This document shows, one piece after another, positions 1 to 5,673 of a stretch of 9,812 bases of DNA (the stretch's first letter is position 1; each line of letters opens with the position of its first letter). The stretch spans positions 3,414-13,225 of the forward strand of contig PLMF01000371.1 in NCBI GenBank assembly GCA_003142355.1, in the 5' to 3' direction. Source of the stretch: Bryobacterales bacterium (GTDB lineage: Bacteria; Acidobacteriota; Terriglobia; Bryobacterales; Bryobacteraceae). Position numbers and translations under genes: made by a program. The notes beneath the pieces were generated by a model. It did not search any database and was not told where the DNA came from. It worked only from the letters and a program-made list of their open reading frames with translations.

Positions 1-1800
1 TCGCTGGCCGCCGTGTTCATCCCGGTGCTGTTCATGGGCGGCGTCCTGGGCCGCCTGTTCAAGGAATTTGCGATCACCATCTGCGTCGCCATCCTGATCT
101 CCGGCGTGGTCTCCGTCACCCTCACGCCCATGCTGTGCAGCCGGTTCCTGCGCGCCGCCCACGAAGAGACGCGGGGCTGGTTCTACCGCGTAACCGAGAG
201 GTTCTTCGACGGCATGTTGCACGTCTACGACGTGTCCCTGACTTGGGTGCTGCGCTACCGCCCGGTCACCATGGCCGTCTCGGCCGTGGTCCTGGCCGCG
301 ACTCTGTATATGTTTGTCACCATTCCCAAGGGCTTCATCCCCGACCAGGACACCGATCAGATGCAGGTCTACACCGAAGCCTCCCAGGGAACTTCCTACT
401 ACCAGATGGTGGATTACGAGCAGAGGATCGCGGACCTGGTATCGAAGGACGCCAACGTGGATTCCCTCATGGCCAGCGTGGGCGGCACCACCGCCTCCAA
501 CCTGGGCGGCCCCAACTATGGCGAGCTGGTGGTGCACCTGAAGCCGCGCGGGAAGCGGGCCTTGGGGGTCAACGACATCATCAAGGAATTGCGTCCCAAG
601 CTGGCCGGCCTGGCGGGCATGAGATCCTACCTGCTGAATCCGCCCACCATCCAGATCGGCGGCCAGGTCACCAAGAGTCTTTACCAGTTCTCCATGCAGA
701 CGCCGGACAAGGCGGAACTCTACGCCCAGACGGACAAGCTTCTGAAGCTGGTCGAGCAAGTGCCGGGCGTGGACGACGTGACCAGCGACGTGGCGGTCCA
801 GACGCCGCAGGTCGACGTTACCATCGACCGCGACAAGGCGGCGGTCATGAACGTGAACGCCAACCTCATCGAGAACGCCCTCTACGACGCTTACGGGCCG
901 CGGTGGGTCTCCACCATCTATGGTTCGGTGAACGAATACAAGGTGCTGCTGGAACTCGAGCCGAAGTACCAGGCCGATCCGCGCGCGCTCTCGCTGCTGT
1001 ATTTCAAGAACAGCAACGGCAAACTGATTCCACTCGACACCATGGCCCACGTGGTCACCGAAACCGGGCCGCAGACCATCAACCATTACGGCCAGCTTCC
1101 GTCGGCCACCATCTCGTTCAACCTCCAGCCGGGCGCGTCGCTGGGAGAGGTGGTCAATCGCATCCAGGGGATTGCCGACCGCGAGCTGCCGATGACCATC
1201 GGCACCCAATTCCAAGGCGCGGCCAAGGCCTTCCAGAGCTCGCTCGGCAACCTGTGGGTGCTGCTCATCATCGCCATCGCGGTGGTGTACATCGTGCTCG
1301 GTATTCTGTACGAGAGTTACATCCACCCCATCACCATCCTCTCGGGCTTGCCTTCGGCCGGTTTCGGCGCGCTCATGACCCTGCTGCTCTTCCACATCGA
1401 CCTGAACATCTACGCCTTTGTGGGCCTCATCATGCTGATCGGCATCGTGGAGAAGAACGCCATCATGCAGATCGACTTCGCCCTGGAAGCCGAGCGCCAG
1501 CAGAACCTCGCCCCCCGGGACGCCATCTATCAGGGCTGCCTGATCCGCTTCCGGCCCATCATGATGACCACCATGTCGGCCATGCTGGGCGCCGTGCCCA
1601 TCGCGCTGGGCTACGGCGCGGGCGGCGAGGCCCGCCAGCCGCTGGGCCTGGTGGTAGTGGGCGGCCTGTTGTTTTCGCAGCTCGTGACGCTCTACCTCAC
1701 GCCCGTCTTCTACACCTACATGGCGGCGCTGCAGGATCGCGTACAAGGCTGGAGGCGCGGCGGCAAGAAGGAAGTAACCGAAGCGCCCGTGGCGGGGTAA
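1..1800 (+). CDS. RND multidrug efflux permease, C-terminal part (MdtB/MdtC-like, HAE-1 family)
   Basis: This is an inner-membrane, proton-driven drug efflux pump subunit, expected to work with a periplasmic adaptor and an outer-membrane channel. The frame is open from base 1, so the 5' end lies outside the window; 599 residues are present of about 1,040 usual for the family. The visible part starts in the last helices of the N-terminal half (FIPVLFMGGVLGRLFKEFA, then a helix ending TLTPMLCSR). TM7 and the IPKGFIPDQDTDQM stretch open the second periplasmic porter domain (about residues 110-415), and the last five helices follow. GIVEKNAIMQIDFALEAER contains Lys485, the expected counterpart of the AcrB TM10 proton-relay lysine, and RFRPIMMTTMSAMLGAVP and RQPLGLVVVGGL are strong RND signatures. 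The wording of these motifs is closest to MdtB/MdtC as I remember them. The TM4 aspartates lie upstream and cannot be checked. No adaptor gene is in view, so it is presumably upstream. Confidence 0.95.
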   Translation, partial: SLAAVFIPVLFMGGVLGRLFKEFAITICVAILISGVVSVTLTPMLCSRFLRAAHEETRGWFYRVTERFFDGMLHVYDVSLTWVLRYRPVTMAVSAVVLAATLYMFVTIPKGFIPDQDTDQMQVYTEASQGTSYYQMVDYEQRIADLVSKDANVDSLMASVGGTTASNLGGPNYGELVVHLKPRGKRALGVNDIIKELRPKLAGLAGMRSYLLNPPTIQIGGQVTKSLYQFSMQTPDKAELYAQTDKLLKLVEQVPGVDDVTSDVAVQTPQVDVTIDRDKAAVMNVNANLIENALYDAYGPRWVSTIYGSVNEYKVLLELEPKYQADPRALSLLYFKNSNGKLIPLDTMAHVVTETGPQTINHYGQLPSATISFNLQPGASLGEVVNRIQGIADRELPMTIGTQFQGAAKAFQSSLGNLWVLLIIAIAVVYIVLGILYESYIHPITILSGLPSAGFGALMTLLLFHIDLNIYAFVGLIMLIGIVEKNAIMQIDFALEAERQQNLAPRDAIYQGCLIRFRPIMMTTMSAMLGAVPIALGYGAGGEARQPLGLVVVGGLLFSQLVTLYLTPVFYTYMAALQDRVQGWRRGGKKEVTEAPVAG

Positions 1801-1840
1801 GGTGCTCCTTGCCCAGACCGCAACCTTGCCTCACGCCCGG

Positions 1841-1857
1841 TGATGTGACATCATAAT
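1841..1857 (+). promoter_or_regulatory. Possible promoter with short palindrome upstream of the DUF1761-like gene
   Basis: A perfect 13-base palindrome, TGATGT-G-ACATCA (1841-1853), overlaps CATAAT (1852-1857), a five-of-six match to a -10 box. The start codon is 24 bases downstream of the box, with a good Shine-Dalgarno sequence between. The only -35 candidate (TTGCCT, 1826-1831) is 20 bases away, which is too far for a standard sigma-70 promoter. The gene could instead be transcribed from the efflux operon. Confidence 0.3.
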
Positions 1858-1881
1858 TCAACCCGCAAGGAGGGGCACAAT

Positions 1882-2283
1882 TTGAGTCCTGGCCACATGG
1901 CGCTCGCGATCCTTCTTTCCGGTCTGGCCGCTTCCATGACGGACTGGTTTTTCTTCGGCGTGCTGTTTCACGATAAGTGTCTCGTCTATCCCGAGATCTG
2001 GCGGCAAGGCCCAGGCGGCGAAGGCAGGGCGGTAGTCTGGTCGATTCTGCTCGGCTTCGTCACTTGCGGAGGATTGGTCTTCACCTGCTCGGCGCTTCAG
2101 GTGCATGGATACGCCGCCGCGATTGCTCTCGCCGCGGCCATCTGGGCCACGGCTGTCTTGCCGCTTCTCATTTCCAACGCCCTGTTTATCAAGCTGCATC
2201 CACTCACGGTGGTGGCGCACTCTCTCGGCTGGCTGGCGAAGCTGCTACTGGCGGCGGGCGCGGTTGGCTGGCTCGCGGGGTAG
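1882..2283 (+). CDS. DUF1761-like small integral membrane protein
   Basis: A 133-residue membrane protein of unknown function. The start is TTG at 1882, chosen because AAGGAGG (1867-1873) lies eight bases upstream; the first in-frame ATG (1897) is too far from that site. Four hydrophobic segments can be seen at about residues 6-28, 50-72, 77-100 and 110-132. The conserved-looking stretch TDWFFFGVLFHDK after the first helix, and LPLLISNALFIKLHP between helices 3 and 4, resemble DUF1761 proteins as I recall them; this is pattern recognition, not a search. It sits 81 bases after the efflux pump and 73 bases before a YdhR-like gene, and neither neighbour reveals its role. No catalytic motif is visible. 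Confidence 0.8.
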   Translation: MSPGHMALAILLSGLAASMTDWFFFGVLFHDKCLVYPEIWRQGPGGEGRAVVWSILLGFVTCGGLVFTCSALQVHGYAAAIALAAAIWATAVLPLLISNALFIKLHPLTVVAHSLGWLAKLLLAAGAVGWLAG

Positions 2284-2325
2284 CACGGTGCCACGGAGAA
2301 TGCCATGATGTCGTGGATGTTCTTG

Positions 2326-2334
2326 TGATATGAT
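2326..2334 (+). promoter_or_regulatory. Extended -10 promoter for the YdhR-like gene
   Basis: TGATATGAT is a TGn extension (2326-2328) followed by TATGAT (2329-2334), a five-of-six -10 box. No convincing -35 hexamer lies 16-18 bases upstream, as is usual for extended -10 promoters. Transcription would begin near 2341, just ahead of the Shine-Dalgarno sequence at 2343-2350. Confidence 0.45.
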
Positions 2335-2356
2335 CGGCGCTCGGGAGGGACTGTCG

Positions 2357-2680
2357 ATGATTCTTGAAATCAATTTCAACCTCAACGTGCCGGCATCGGA
2401 ATACGAGGATATGGCGCGTTCGGTCGCCCAAACCTTTGCCGGCGTGCCCGGTTTGGTTTGGAAGATATGGCTGCTGAACAAAGCCACGCTGGAAGCGGGC
2501 GGGATTTATCGGTTCGAGGGCCAGGCGTCGCTGGATGCGTTCCTGAACGGTCCACTGGTGGCACAAGTGAAAGCCATGACCGCCATTCGGGACCTTTCCG
2601 TAAAACAGTTCCAGGTGATGGCAGACGTGACGTCGGTGACACGAGGCCCCGTTGAGGCCTTCTCGAAAGCACACGCGTAG
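2357..2680 (+). CDS. YdhR-like small monooxygenase-fold protein
   Basis: A 107-residue protein resembling E. coli YdhR, a dimeric ferredoxin-like (ABM-type) protein annotated as a putative monooxygenase. The ATG at 2357 is chosen over the in-frame ATG at 2330 because GGGAGGG (2343-2349) lies seven bases before it and because the family begins directly with a beta strand, here MILEINFNLNVP. The family core is clear: PGLVWKIW at residues 31-38 and EAGGIY at 46-51, matching YdhR PGFLWKVW and EAGGIY. A final strand, LSVKQFQVMADVTSVTRG, matches the YdhR C-terminal region. The native substrate of this family is not established, so no reaction is assigned. The gene is convergent with vapC, 63 bases away. 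Confidence 0.85.
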   Translation: MILEINFNLNVPASEYEDMARSVAQTFAGVPGLVWKIWLLNKATLEAGGIYRFEGQASLDAFLNGPLVAQVKAMTAIRDLSVKQFQVMADVTSVTRGPVEAFSKAHA

Positions 2681-2695
2681 GAAGCCCCTGGTCCT

Positions 2696-2720
2696 ACTCG
2701 CCGATCTCGATATCCGGCCC
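2696..2720. repeat. Direct repeat copy A: displaced copy of the mrp 3' end
   Basis: These 25 bases match 3449-3473, the end of mrp, at 24 positions; the difference is G2700 against C3453. On the minus strand they lie in an open frame ending GPDIEIGE then TAG (2694-2696), the same eight residues that end Mrp. The mismatch is a synonymous glycine codon change (GGC here, GGG in mrp). Together the two copies bracket the vapBC module. Less exact similarity (CCAAGAG against CCAAAGAG on the minus strand) may continue just upstream in coding sense. Confidence 0.8.
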
Positions 2721-2743
2721 TCTTGGGGAAATGCAGTCGTCCC

Positions 2744-3169
2744 TTACGCTGTGCGTCCGATCAATCCGAAGTGGGGCGCGGCCGCCAGCATGTGCCGGTC
2801 GCTGGTCCACACTTCCAACTCGCCGATCTCGAGCGCGGTAGCCAAGTGCACAGCATCGCCGCTCCGGAGGTAGAGCGAGGCCGGCGCAAGTCTGAGCATC
2901 CGGCTCACGCGGCGGAGCACACGATCGTTGACCGGCGCCATCGACCACGCTCCGGCTTCGACATGCTTCAGAAACGAACCCAGCACCTCTCGAAAAAGAT
3001 CTCCGGTGAGATTTCCCTCGCGCAAGCGGCGATGAAACGCGCAGCTCACTTCGGCAATTGCCAAAGCCGATGAGGCCCGCGACTCGGCCTTGCGCAAGAG
3101 TTCGCGGACTGCGGCCGAGTTGGGCTCATGGACGTAGTACTTCACAATGTAGGCGGAGTCTATATACAT
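2744..3169 (-). CDS. vapC: PIN-domain toxin ribonuclease, VapC-like
   Basis: The toxin half of a type II toxin-antitoxin module. VapC toxins are Mg2+-dependent ribonucleases, usually acting on tRNA or rRNA, and are silenced by the partner antitoxin. The protein is 141 residues, normal for the family. The acidic PIN residues are all present: Asp4 in MYIDSAYIVKYY, Glu40 in LAIAEVSCAF, Asp105 in RSGDAVHLATA and Asp124 in VWTSDRHML, so the toxin looks intact. Its ATG overlaps the end of vapB by ten bases (3160-3169), with only a weak GAAG upstream, pointing to translation coupled to the antitoxin. The RNA target cannot be read from sequence. Copy A of the mrp-end repeat begins 24 bases beyond its stop codon. 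Confidence 0.9.
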   Translation of the reverse strand: MYIDSAYIVKYYVHEPNSAAVRELLRKAESRASSALAIAEVSCAFHRRLREGNLTGDLFREVLGSFLKHVEAGAWSMAPVNDRVLRRVSRMLRLAPASLYLRSGDAVHLATALEIGELEVWTSDRHMLAAAPHFGLIGRTA

Positions 3170-3396
3170 CGATCGCGGTCTTCAGAGATGAGTTCGGTGC
3201 TGTCGCCGGAGAACTGAGGGAGTTTCCCCCAGAGTGCCGTCAAGCGGGGCAGCTTGACTTTCTTCTTCTTGGAGATCGGCCGCAGCTCCGCCACCGGTTC
3301 GCCCCGCCGTTCGATGACGATGACGGCCCCGCCGGCCGCGTCGCGAACCAGTTCCGAGGTGCGGATATGCAAGTCGCGAACGGAAGCCTTCTCCAT
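3160..3396 (-). CDS. vapB: Phd/YefM-type antitoxin, VapB-like
   Basis: The 78-residue antitoxin for the adjacent PIN toxin. Residues 1-45 (MEKASVRDLHIRTSELVRDA, then VIVIERRGEPVAELRP) have the Phd/YefM dimerisation and DNA-binding pattern. A lysine-rich linker (SKKKKVKLPRL, about 42-52) leads to a flexible tail that would wrap the toxin. The ATG at 3394-3396 fits the family's usual N-terminus. No Shine-Dalgarno sequence precedes it and a 21-base palindrome overlaps the start codon, so the message may be leaderless or nearly so. The antitoxin-toxin complex probably represses the operon through that palindrome, as is known for such modules. Antitoxin lies upstream of toxin, the usual order. Confidence 0.88.
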   Translation of the reverse strand: MEKASVRDLHIRTSELVRDAAGGAVIVIERRGEPVAELRPISKKKKVKLPRLTALWGKLPQFSGDSTELISEDRDRCI

Positions 3397-3415
3397 GTGC
3401 TACATGGTAGCACAT
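3395..3415. promoter_or_regulatory. VapBC operator: perfect 21-base palindrome
   Basis: Perfect nine-base arms ATGTGCTAC and GTAGCACAT surround a three-base centre (3404-3406). The left arm includes the last two bases of the vapB start codon on the minus strand. Position and symmetry match an autoregulatory operator bound by a Phd/YefM antitoxin dimer. A TACCAT sequence inside the palindrome (minus strand) is a possible -10 box, but no -35 is convincing. Confidence 0.7.
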
Positions 3416-3419
3416 TGCG

Positions 3420-3444
3420 GTGGGGCAGGCGGTGCCGCCTGCCG
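3420..3444. repeat. REP-like hairpin between vapB and mrp
   Basis: GGCAGGCGG (3424-3432) and CCGCCTGCC (3435-3443) form a perfect nine-base stem with a two-base loop. The element reads GTGGGGCAG, inner stem, CTGCCG. The same outer frame, GTGGCGCAG to CTGCCG, recurs at 9789-9812 with a different inner stem. There is no T-tract, so a simple intrinsic terminator is less likely, although it follows the mrp stop codon on the minus strand. Confidence 0.65.
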
Positions 3445-3446
3445 GC

Positions 3447-4271
3447 TCACTCCCCGATCTCGATATCCGGCCCCGTCTCTTTGGCCGCTTCCTGCGCGCG
3501 CGCCACCGTGTTCCTGGCCAGTTCCAGGTATGGCTCGCCTTCGCCCTTTCGCAGCACGATGGGGCTGCCCGTGTCGCCGCCGATGCGCACCTGCGGGTCC
3601 AGCGGCAGCTCGGCCAGAAAATGCACCTGCATCTCCTCCGCCGTGCGCCGGCCGCCGCCGTAGCTGAAAACGTCGATACGTTCGTGGCAGTGCGGGCAGT
3701 TCAGGTAGCTCATGTTCTCCACGATTCCGAGCACCGGCACTCTGACCTGGCGGAACATGGAAACCGCCTTGCGCGCATCTTCGAGTGAGACATCCGATGG
3801 CGTGGTCACCACGATCGCCCCCGTGATCGGCGCCGTCTGGATGAGCGAAAGCTGCACGTCGCCGGTGCCCGGCGGAAGGTCGATGACGAGGTAGTCCAGA
3901 TCGCCCCAGTCCACCCCGCGCAGGAATTGCTGGATGACGCTGTGCAGCATGGGGCCGCGCCACACCAGCGGTTTGTCTCCGGGATTCAGGAAGCCCATGG
4001 ACATGAGCCTCACGCCGTACTGTTCCAGCGGCTGGATGCGCTCGCCCAAGGCCATGGGCGTGCGGTTGATGCCCATCATGAGCGGCACGTTGGGGCCGTA
4101 GACGTCGGCGTCCATCAGGCCGGTCTTATAACCCAGCGAGGCCAGGCCCACCGCCAGGTTCACCGCTACCGTGGTCTTGCCCACGCCGCCTTTCCCGGAA
4201 CCTACGGCGATGAGATTCTTCACGCCGGCGATGGGCAACCGGGGCGTCTGGCCGGGCTGATTGGGGGTCAT
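3447..4271 (-). CDS. mrp: Mrp/ApbC/NBP35-family P-loop ATPase, iron-sulfur cluster carrier
   Basis: A cytoplasmic ATPase of 274 residues that in this family binds and transfers Fe-S clusters to apoproteins. The deviant Walker A loop GSGKGGVGKTT spans residues 24-34. Asp and Pro signatures follow in MDADVYGPNVPLMMG, with the switch motif VIDLPPGTGDVQLSL and the family stretch TTPSDVSLEDARKAV. Cys192 and Cys195 in NCPHC form the CxxC pair that bridges a cluster between dimer subunits. The start MTPNQPGQTPRLP is used because the ATP-binding fold begins about 17 residues later; the frame stays open upstream but only runs antisense to the phosphorylase gene. There is no N-terminal DUF59/MIP18 domain, which many bacterial Mrp proteins carry. 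No clear Shine-Dalgarno sequence is seen. The C-terminal codons form one copy of the direct repeat flanking vapBC. Confidence 0.95.
   Translation of the reverse strand: MTPNQPGQTPRLPIAGVKNLIAVGSGKGGVGKTTVAVNLAVGLASLGYKTGLMDADVYGPNVPLMMGINRTPMALGERIQPLEQYGVRLMSMGFLNPGDKPLVWRGPMLHSVIQQFLRGVDWGDLDYLVIDLPPGTGDVQLSLIQTAPITGAIVVTTPSDVSLEDARKAVSMFRQVRVPVLGIVENMSYLNCPHCHERIDVFSYGGGRRTAEEMQVHFLAELPLDPQVRIGGDTGSPIVLRKGEGEPYLELARNTVARAQEAAKETGPDIEIGE
3449..3473. repeat. Direct repeat copy B: true 3' end of mrp
   Basis: This is the partner of 2696-2720, with one mismatch in 25 bases. Here it encodes the last eight residues of the intact Mrp protein, GPDIEIGE, ending in TGA (3447-3449). The repeat pair encloses about 730 bases holding vapB, vapC, their operator and a hairpin. 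Confidence 0.8.
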
Positions 4272-4367
4272 GCAATCTATGGTAACAGCGTCTCTGCCTC
4301 GCGCACCCGTCCCCAAATCCCTTCCTTTACTTTCCACCCTCGGGGATGCTAGCCTAAGTGTCTGATA
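4272..4367. promoter_or_regulatory. Divergent intergenic region between mrp and the nucleoside operon
   Basis: These 96 bases must hold the promoters for mrp (minus) and for the five-gene operon (plus). On the plus strand TTTACT (4326-4331) and TAGCCT (4350-4355, preceded by TGC) are a weak -35/-10 pair with an 18-base spacer. On the minus strand only a TACCAT-like box close to the mrp start is visible. I see no clear operator palindrome and no strong Shine-Dalgarno sequence before either gene. Confidence 0.3.
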
Positions 4368-5672
4368 ATGCGTACAGTTGACTTGATCCAGCGGAAACGC
4401 GATGGGGAAGAGCTCGCTCCTGAAGAGATCGAGTTCCTGGTTGAAGGTTATACCAACGGCGACATTCCCGATTACCAGATGTCGTCTTTTCTGATGGCCG
4501 TTTTCTTTTCGGGGATGTCCGACCGCGAAGTCAGCCGCCTCACGGAATGCATGCTGCGCTCCGGCGACACTGTCGATCTTTCCTCCATTCCCGGCGTGAA
4601 GGTGGACAAACATTCCACCGGGGGAGTGGGCGACAAAACCAGTCTCATCGTGGCGCCCCTGGCCGCCGCCGCCGGCGTGGTCGTTCCCATGATGTCCGGC
4701 CGCGCGCTGGGCCACACCGGCGGCACGCTCGACAAACTCGAATCCATCCCCGGCTTCCGCACCAGCCTCACCGCCGAGGAATTTGAAAAACAGCTCTCCG
4801 AACTGGGGCTGTGCTTCATCGGGCAGACCGACCGGCTGGCGCCCGCCGACCGCAAACTGTACGCCCTGCGCGACGTCACCGCCACCGTGGAATCCATTCC
4901 CCTCATCTCCTCCTCCATCATGTCGAAGAAGCTGGCCGAGGGAGTGGATGCGCTGGTGCTCGACGTCAAAGTCGGCAGCGGCGCCTTCATGAAGAAGCAG
5001 GTGGACGCCCGCCGTTTGGCGCAGATGATGGTTGGGATTGGCCGCCGCATGGACAAGCGCGTGCAAGCGCTCATCACCGATATGAGCCAGCCGCTGGGCT
5101 ACGCCGTGGGCAACGCGCTCGAAGTGATGGAGGCCTCGCAAACCCTGCAAAACGCCGGGCCGACCGATCTCACCAAGCTCTCCATCGAACTGGCTGCGCG
5201 CATGATTTACCTCGGCAAGAAGGCCGCTTCGCTCGAAGAAGCGCGCCGCCTGGCCGAGGAAAAGCTGGTCGACGGTTCGGGTTACAAGAAGCTCAAGCAG
5301 GTGGTGGCGGCGCAGGGCGGAAATCCGCAGGCGCTCGACAAGTTCGAGCTCCTGCCCAACGCCACCGGCATGCGCGAAGTGGCCTCGCCGCGCGGCGGCT
5401 ACGTCAGCTCCATCAACGCCGAGGATATCGGCGCCGCCTCCAACATGATCGGCGCCGGCCGCGACAAGAAGGAAGACTCCATCGACCCCGCCGTCGGCAT
5501 CATCCTCGAAGTCAAGGCCGGCGAAAAGGTGGACGCCGGTTCGGTGCTGTGCCGCCTGTACTACACCAAGGAAGACCGCGTGGAGGAAGCCGCCGAGATG
5601 GTGGAAGACGCGTTCCGCATCTCCGCGCAGAAACCCGAGGAGCGGGAACTCATCCTGGAAGTTGTGGGGTAA
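4368..5672 (+). CDS. deoA: Thymidine/pyrimidine-nucleoside phosphorylase
   Basis: This enzyme splits thymidine, deoxyuridine or uridine with phosphate into the base and (deoxy)ribose-1-phosphate. The 434-residue length is normal for the dimeric family. The N-terminal helical domain holds MRTVDLIQRKRDG and the DYQMSSFLMA stretch. The phosphate-binding loop KHSTGGVGDKTSL is at residues 81-93, and the signature SGRALGHTGGTLDKLESIPGF at about 110-130. LRDVTATVESIPLISSSIMSKK and LDVKVGSGAFM, and a C-terminal domain of the PYNP type (DPAVGIILEVKAGEKVDAG), follow. At position 108, where Bacillus-type enzymes accepting uridine have Lys, this protein has Met (VVVPM108MSGR), as in thymidine phosphorylases; I therefore lean to deoA rather than pdp. 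It is the first gene of the salvage operon, and the transporter ATG follows its stop codon by one base. Confidence 0.93.
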   Translation: MRTVDLIQRKRDGEELAPEEIEFLVEGYTNGDIPDYQMSSFLMAVFFSGMSDREVSRLTECMLRSGDTVDLSSIPGVKVDKHSTGGVGDKTSLIVAPLAAAAGVVVPMMSGRALGHTGGTLDKLESIPGFRTSLTAEEFEKQLSELGLCFIGQTDRLAPADRKLYALRDVTATVESIPLISSSIMSKKLAEGVDALVLDVKVGSGAFMKKQVDARRLAQMMVGIGRRMDKRVQALITDMSQPLGYAVGNALEVMEASQTLQNAGPTDLTKLSIELAARMIYLGKKAASLEEARRLAEEKLVDGSGYKKLKQVVAAQGGNPQALDKFELLPNATGMREVASPRGGYVSSINAEDIGAASNMIGAGRDKKEDSIDPAVGIILEVKAGEKVDAGSVLCRLYYTKEDRVEEAAEMVEDAFRISAQKPEERELILEVVG

Positions 5673-5673
5673 A

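Noticed and set aside
135..1856. A 573-codon plus-strand frame overlapping the RND gene
   Set aside because: It is a +2-frame shadow rich in Arg, Gly, Pro and His with no membrane segments or motifs; the RND frame has clear family signatures throughout.
2694..2948. A separate minus-strand gene ending in GPDIEIGE
   Set aside because: The frame overlaps vapC in another frame and only its last residues resemble Mrp; it is better read as a displaced gene end next to vapC.
4272..5150. Minus-strand open frame continuing upstream of mrp, antisense to the phosphorylase gene
   Set aside because: The His- and Gly-rich translation is a shadow of the opposite strand's GC-rich codons. Mrp begins naturally at 4271.
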